In this document: positions 22,317 to 26,686 of the stretch, one piece after another
How positions within the stretch are numbered: the stretch's first letter is position 1
Layout of the letters: each line of letters begins with the position of its first letter
Assembly (NCBI GenBank): GCA_900548795.1
Contig: URLT01000013.1
Location: 1 to 26,686 of the forward strand
Direction: 5' to 3'
DNA: 26,686 bases
Source: an uncultured Eubacteriales bacterium
Lineage (GTDB): Bacteria > Bacillota > Clostridia > Oscillospirales > Oscillospiraceae
The notes under the pieces: model-generated
The model's input: only the letters and a program-made list of their open reading frames with translations
What the model was told of the DNA's origin: nothing
The model's database searches: none
Position numbers and translations under genes: made by a program

Positions 22317-24067
22317 TAGCCCTCGGCGCCCAGATTCTGCGTGCGGTAGAGCTTGGCATAGAGGCCGTTTTCGGCAAGAAGCGCCTCGTGCGTCCCCTCC
22401 TCGACGATTTTCCCGTCAGCGACGGCGATGATGCGCCCGGCGTTGCGGACAGTCGAGAGGCGGTGGGCGATGATGAGCGTGGTGCGTCCTCTTGCCAGCG
22501 CGTCGAGCGCGGACTGGATCTTCGACTCCGTCACGCTGTCGAGCGCGCTCGTCGCCTCGTCGAGGATCAGCACGGGCGGATTTTTCAGGAAAATGCGCGC
22601 GATGGACACGCGCTGCTTCTGCCCGCCGGAGAGCATCGAGCCGCGCTCGCCGACGTTCGTGTCGAAGCCGTCGGGCATGGCCATGATGTCGTCATAAATT
22701 TCGGCCTTTTTCGCGGCCGCCTCGATCTCGGCCTGCGTCGCGTCGGGCTTGCCGTAGCGAATGTTGTTGCCGACGGTGTCGGCGAAGAGGAAGACCTCCT
22801 GCTGCACGACGCCGACGGCGCGGTGCAGCGACTCCTGCGTGACGGAGCGGACGTCCTGCCCGTCGATCCGAATGGCGCCCTCGGTGACGTCGTAAAAGCG
22901 CGGGATCAGCTTGCACAGCGTGCTCTTTCCGCCGCCGGACGGGCCGACGATGGCGACCGTTTCGCCGGGTCTGACGTGCAGCGTGATGTCGTCGAGCACC
23001 TCGTCGCTGCCGTAGGCGAAGCAAACGTCGTCGATGTCGATCGAGCCGCGCACATTTTTCAGCTCCTTTGCGTCGGGCGCATCCTTGAGCTGCGGCTCGG
23101 TGCGCATCAGCTCGGCGAAGCGCTCAAGCCCCGCGAAGCCTGTCGAGAACATCTCGGCAAAGTTGATGAGCTTGCGCACGGGGCTGATGAAGGTCGAAAT
23201 ATAAAGGCTGAAGGTCAGCAGGTCGACCATTTCCATCCGTCCCTGCATGATGAGCCAGCCGCCGAAGGCAACGACGGCCACAGACAGCAGCGGCAGGAAA
23301 AACTCCAGCGAGCCATTGAATACGCCCATTTGGTGGTAAAATTCGCGCTTGGAGACCTTGTAGCGCTCATTGGCGCCGTCAAATTTTCCAAATTCAACGG
23401 CCTCGTTGGCAAAGGCCTTCGCCGTGCGGAAGCCGGAGAGGGACGACTCGATCTCGGCGTTGATGGCGGCCGTGCGCTGCTTGACGCCCTTGGACGCCGC
23501 GCGCATCTTCTTGCGCCGCAGGATCAGCACCGCCACGAGGATCGGCAGGATCACGAGCACGACCAGCGCCAGACGCCACTCAATGGAGAACATGACCACG
23601 AGCGCGCCGACGATCGTCAGCATCGAGATCAGCAGATCCTCCGGCCCGTGGTGGGCAAGCTCCGTGATCTCGAACAAATCGCTCGTCAGGCGGCTCATGA
23701 GCTGACCGGTGCGGTTGCGGTCATAAAAATCATAGCCGAGGGTCTGCATATGGCGGAACAGGTCGCGCCGGATGTCGGCCTCGACGCGGATGCCGAAGGT
23801 GTGCCCCCAATAGGTGATGACGTAGTACAGCCCTGCGCGGAGCAAATACGCAGCGGCGAGGATCGCCATGATCGTGAAAAATACGCCGTAAGCATGCTGC
23901 GGCAGCAGCTCCTTCATCGCCGTGCGCGAAATGATGGGAAAGGCCAGATCGATCGCCGCGACGAGCACGGCGCAGAGCATATCCAGCAGGAACAGCCGAC
24001 GGTGCGGCTTGAAATAGGAGATGAAAATGCGAAGCAGGCTATGCTTCCGGTAAAACGCTGTGTTCAT
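22316..24067 (-). CDS. ABC transporter, fused membrane and ATPase domains (exporter type)
   Basis: The 583-residue half-transporter has an exporter membrane domain (six helices, about 25-310) followed by an ATPase with Walker A GPSGGGKST (375-383), Q-loop VQQEVFLF (421-428), signature LSGGQKQR (479-486), Walker B VLILDEAT (499-506) and H-loop H535. It would work as a homodimer or with an unseen partner. Relatives export lipids, peptides or drugs. Its ATG overlaps the MATE gene end by 29 bases, so it is coupled to it. A weak AAAGGA ribosome site precedes the start. Substrate is unknown. Confidence 0.93.
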   Translation of the reverse strand: MNTAFYRKHSLLRIFISYFKPHRRLFLLDMLCAVLVAAIDLAFPIISRTAMKELLPQHAYGVFFTIMAILAAAYLLRAGLYYVITYWGHTFGIRVEADIRRDLFRHMQTLGYDFYDRNRTGQLMSRLTSDLFEITELAHHGPEDLLISMLTIVGALVVMFSIEWRLALVVLVILPILVAVLILRRKKMRAASKGVKQRTAAINAEIESSLSGFRTAKAFANEAVEFGKFDGANERYKVSKREFYHQMGVFNGSLEFFLPLLSVAVVAFGGWLIMQGRMEMVDLLTFSLYISTFISPVRKLINFAEMFSTGFAGLERFAELMRTEPQLKDAPDAKELKNVRGSIDIDDVCFAYGSDEVLDDITLHVRPGETVAIVGPSGGGKSTLCKLIPRFYDVTEGAIRIDGQDVRSVTQESLHRAVGVVQQEVFLFADTVGNNIRYGKPDATQAEIEAAAKKAEIYDDIMAMPDGFDTNVGERGSMLSGGQKQRVSIARIFLKNPPVLILDEATSALDSVTESKIQSALDALARGRTTLIIAHRLSTVRNAGRIIAVADGKIVEEGTHEALLAENGLYAKLYRTQNLGAEG

Positions 24068-25463
24068 TGTCTTGTTCCTTTACTATATTGTGGATCCAAT
24101 AGCCCCGTTTGATTAAAATCAGGCCGACGACGCCCTTGCCCAGCTCCACCGCGCGGCAGACGGCGTAGAGCCAGACGATGTCGATGCCGGTCGTGAGCCG
24201 GAGTAGATAGGCCAGCGGCGTGGTGAAGACGAGGCCGTAAAAGCTGTCGAAGAACATCGTCACGAGCGTCTTGCCGCCGGAGCGGATCGTGAAATAGCAG
24301 GCGTTGGCGAGGCAGTCGAAGGGCATGGTGCAGGCCGCGACGAGCAGCAGCTTCGCCGCCAGCGACCGCACGCCGTCGGAGACCTCGTAGATCTGCGGGA
24401 TCGCGCCCGAGAGCGCCGCCATGATCGCCGCGATCACGACCGTCGTGGAAACGGCAAAGAAGATCAGCTTGCGGTCGGTGTCCTTGGCCTCGTCAATGCG
24501 GTCGGCGCCGAGAAGCTGGCCGATGATGATGCCGATGGAATTGCCCAGCGCCAGAAATACCACGCTGAACACGTTCGTCACGGTCGAGCAGATGTTGTTC
24601 GCCGCAACGACGTCCAGCCCGCTGAGGGAATAGCACTGGCTCAGGAGCGCCACGCCGAGCGCCCAGAGCGTCTCGTTGATCATCAGCGGCGTAGTCTTCT
24701 TCGTGATCTGCCACGCAAGCTGCTTCGGCAGCCGCAGTGTGCGGTACACGCCGACGATGAAGGGGTTCTTCTCCGGGTTGCGGTGCGTCCAGAGCATCAC
24801 GACCGCCATTTCGACATAGCGCGCCAGAACGGTCGCGATCGCCGCGCCGTCCGAGCCGAGCTTGGGGAAGCCGCAGTAGCCGAAGATCAGCAGCGTGTTG
24901 AAGCAGAGATTCACGGCCACGGAGACGATGCCCGCGACCATCGGCACGACGGTCTGTCCGCATTCGCGCAGCGTGCCGGAGTAGATCTGCGTCAGGCAGA
25001 AGGGCAGGAAGCTCAGCAGGATGATGCGCAGATAGCTCCGCGCATAGACCAGCGAGGCCTGTCGCTCGGCCTCCGTGCCCTCGCCGCGCAGATAGAGCAT
25101 GATCAGCTCGTCGCCGAACAGCAGGAACACCGCCGTGCCCAGCACGGTCAGCGCCGCGCAGATGAGCAGCTTGAAGCGGAAGGCGTGCTGCACGCCCTCG
25201 CGGTTGCCGGAGCCGAAAAACTGCGCCCCGAAAATGCCCGCGCCGGACACCGCGCCGAAAATGGCGAGGTTGAAAACAAAAATCAACGTATTTGCGACGC
25301 TGACGCCGCGCAGATGCGCCTCGTCGATGCGTCCGACCATAATATTATCCAAGAGGCTCACGAATTGCGTGATGCCGTTCTGGATCATGATCGGCACGGC
25401 AAGCGAGAGCACCATGGCGTAAAACGCCCGATCACCGATCCATCGGTTCTTCAGTCTGTGCAT
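24039..25463 (-). CDS. MATE-family efflux transporter
   Basis: The 474-residue product starts at the ATG preceded by GGGGAG; the frame extends upstream only through the yfhO-like gene. It has about twelve hydrophobic segments in two halves, with family features such as VSLLDNIMVGRID near the first helix, SGAGIFGAQFFGSGN, and the second-half equivalents NVFSVVFLALGNSIGIIIGQLLGA (split over about 355-380). MATE proteins use sodium or proton gradients to export cationic drugs or other small molecules, and some relatives flip lipids. It overlaps its upstream neighbour by 32 bases and its downstream neighbour by 29. Confidence 0.92.
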   Translation of the reverse strand: MHRLKNRWIGDRAFYAMVLSLAVPIMIQNGITQFVSLLDNIMVGRIDEAHLRGVSVANTLIFVFNLAIFGAVSGAGIFGAQFFGSGNREGVQHAFRFKLLICAALTVLGTAVFLLFGDELIMLYLRGEGTEAERQASLVYARSYLRIILLSFLPFCLTQIYSGTLRECGQTVVPMVAGIVSVAVNLCFNTLLIFGYCGFPKLGSDGAAIATVLARYVEMAVVMLWTHRNPEKNPFIVGVYRTLRLPKQLAWQITKKTTPLMINETLWALGVALLSQCYSLSGLDVVAANNICSTVTNVFSVVFLALGNSIGIIIGQLLGADRIDEAKDTDRKLIFFAVSTTVVIAAIMAALSGAIPQIYEVSDGVRSLAAKLLLVAACTMPFDCLANACYFTIRSGGKTLVTMFFDSFYGLVFTTPLAYLLRLTTGIDIVWLYAVCRAVELGKGVVGLILIKRGYWIHNIVKEQDNEHSVLPEA

Positions 25464-26686
25464 CGGACTCCCCTTCTTCTTTTTTCTCTTCAAGATCGTC
25501 CGCCTCCGGCGCGGCGTCCTCCCCGGACGGCTCGTCGCCGTCGGGGTCAAATTCCCCGGCCAACGCCGCCAGCACCGCGCGCTTTTTCTCGCGGCGGCCG
25601 ACGCGCTCGGCCGGGTCAAGCCCGTCGTGCTCGTCCGGCAGCAGCACCGGACGTCTGCGCAGCGCGATCACCAGCGCCAAAAAGGCCAGCAGGCACACGC
25701 CGGAGATCGTCAGACCCGGCACAAGGCCGCGCGTGCGGTAGGTCAGCACGATCTCATGCGTGCCCTTCGTGAGCGGGAAGCTGATGACCGCGTCCGTCCC
25801 GTGGACGTTCCCGGCCTGCGGATCGTAGGTCGCCGCAAGCTCCACCGGCTTGCCGTCGACCGTCGCGCTCCAGCCGCGCTCATAGGGGATCGCCGCGTAG
25901 AAAACGCCGTCCTGCCTGACGTCGATCGTGCCCTTAATGCAGGTGTCGTCCCATTGCGTCACCTGCCACGGCTCGTCGCTCAGCGCGGCAAGCCCGCGCT
26001 CGTAGACCGCGTCGTCCTGCAGGCCGACCTGCAGGGAGATGTTGTTTGCCGTGCCGCCGTCCACGCGGAACGTGAAGCTCAGCTCGTCGCCCGCACGGCA
26101 GGCGCCGAGCGTGAACACCAGCGCGATCTTGCTCTTGCGGGTCATGAGCAGCTCGCCGTTGCGCGAGCAGTCGACGCTTTGCGTGCCGGCCGGCGTGCGC
26201 ACCGAGACGGCGACCAGCCCGTCGCGCGGCACCTGATAGCGCACCGTGACCGCGGCGTTCTCCGCGCCCTCCCGCGCGGTATAGCGGAAGCACGTGGCCG
26301 TTGCGCCGCTCTGGCTGAACGACGCCCCGTCCGAGCCTTCAAGAGAGGCATAGTCGACCGATTCGTACAGCGGCTCGGCCACGCCCGTCACGGACGCAAA
26401 GAGCCGCGCCTGCTCGTCGAGCGAGAGGCTGCGGTAATCCTCCGAGACGAAATTGGCAAAATCGGAGTCGACCATGAAGCCCGGCGCGATATAGGACTCG
26501 TTGCGCAGGAGCTTCGTGCCCCCGGCCGAGGCGATGCTGACCGTATAGGGCGACTCGACCGCAACGGTCTCGCGGTTGATGAGGTATTTGATCGCGCACA
26601 TCGTGTTGGCGAAGGGCGTCGACTCGTAGTAGGCATATCGGTTGCTGCCCGGCCACGCCGACAGGCCGAGGCTGTGGGAGAAGCGG
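25432..26686 (-). CDS. YfhO-like membrane protein, C-terminal part (truncated by window edge)
   Basis: The frame is open to the last base of the window, so the start and the many N-terminal transmembrane helices are missing. The visible 417 or so residues contain an extracellular region with GSNRYAYYESTPFANTMCAIKYLI, typical of the YfhO family, and a later IPYERGWSATVDGKPVE block. One transmembrane helix follows (LVPGLTISGVCLLAFLALVI), then an unusual acidic cytoplasmic tail of about 70 residues. YfhO homologues act as GT-C glycosyltransferases in lipoteichoic acid glycosylation in Bacillus and Listeria. It leads the yfhO-MATE-ABC overlapping operon; its promoter is outside the window. Confidence 0.85.
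   Translation of the reverse strand, partial: RFSHSLGLSAWPGSNRYAYYESTPFANTMCAIKYLINRETVAVESPYTVSIASAGGTKLLRNESYIAPGFMVDSDFANFVSEDYRSLSLDEQARLFASVTGVAEPLYESVDYASLEGSDGASFSQSGATATCFRYTAREGAENAAVTVRYQVPRDGLVAVSVRTPAGTQSVDCSRNGELLMTRKSKIALVFTLGACRAGDELSFTFRVDGGTANNISLQVGLQDDAVYERGLAALSDEPWQVTQWDDTCIKGTIDVRQDGVFYAAIPYERGWSATVDGKPVELAATYDPQAGNVHGTDAVISFPLTKGTHEIVLTYRTRGLVPGLTISGVCLLAFLALVIALRRRPVLLPDEHDGLDPAERVGRREKKRAVLAALAGEFDPDGDEPSGEDAAPEADDLEEKKEEGESDAQTEEPMDR

Noticed and set aside
22388..24112. A 574-codon open frame antisense to the ABC exporter
   Set aside because: His/Asp/Arg-rich product without recognisable domains, fully overlapping a gene with every ABC motif intact.

Overview
The window is a GC-rich chromosomal segment of a Gram-positive anaerobe. 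The best guess is a gut-type clostridium of the Oscillospirales. That guess rests on the anaerobic ribonucleotide reductase activase NrdG, a CarD/CdnL regulator, an LtaS-like polymerase, a YfhO-like membrane protein, strong AGGAGG ribosome sites and sigma-A promoters with 17-nt spacers; no rRNA or marker is present to confirm it. I see no phage, transposase, CRISPR array, rRNA or tRNA. Both ends cut through genes (cca on the left, a yfhO-like gene on the right).

Layout. 1-4.7 kb (+): end of cca, guanine deaminase and an LtaS-like sulfatase-fold polymerase. 4.9-10.1 kb (-): rodA, fba, then a tightly coupled pap2 / alpha-beta hydrolase / nrdG / dut run (ATGA overlaps). 10.4-13.7 kb (+): tsaE, tsaB, upp and 8-oxoguanine deaminase, in one overlapping series. 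13.7-14.9 kb: non-coding DNA with a terminator and a cluster of DnaA-box-like sites, carD on the minus strand, and a palindromic repeat. 14.9-18.4 kb (+): two nucleoside phosphorylase-family genes, an amidohydrolase and an RluA-type pseudouridine synthase, all overlapping; then murC with its own promoter. 20.0-26.7 kb (-): a helix-turn-helix/LiaF-like membrane regulator, a HicB-like/DinB-like fusion, and an overlapping yfhO-MATE-ABC exporter operon.

Two themes recur. The first is nucleobase handling: guanine deaminase, 8-oxoguanine deaminase, an MTA/SAH-deaminase-like amidohydrolase, two nucleoside phosphorylase homologues, uracil phosphoribosyltransferase, dUTPase and NrdG. The second is the envelope: LtaS-like, YfhO-like, PAP2, RodA, MurC and the LiaF-like regulator.

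Most unusual observations: (1) a 149-bp (161 bp with extended ends) palindromic element present twice, about 91% identical, with relic ends abutting the stop codons of fba, dut and the ABC exporter; (2) a nucleoside phosphorylase paralogue that has lost its own phosphate-binding motifs but keeps the arginine that this family donates to the neighbouring subunit, translationally coupled to an intact paralogue; (3) five same-strand CACAGGC sites embedded in DnaA-box-like sequences between two convergent genes, far from any dnaA; (4) two unusual domain fusions. All counts and alignments were done by eye.
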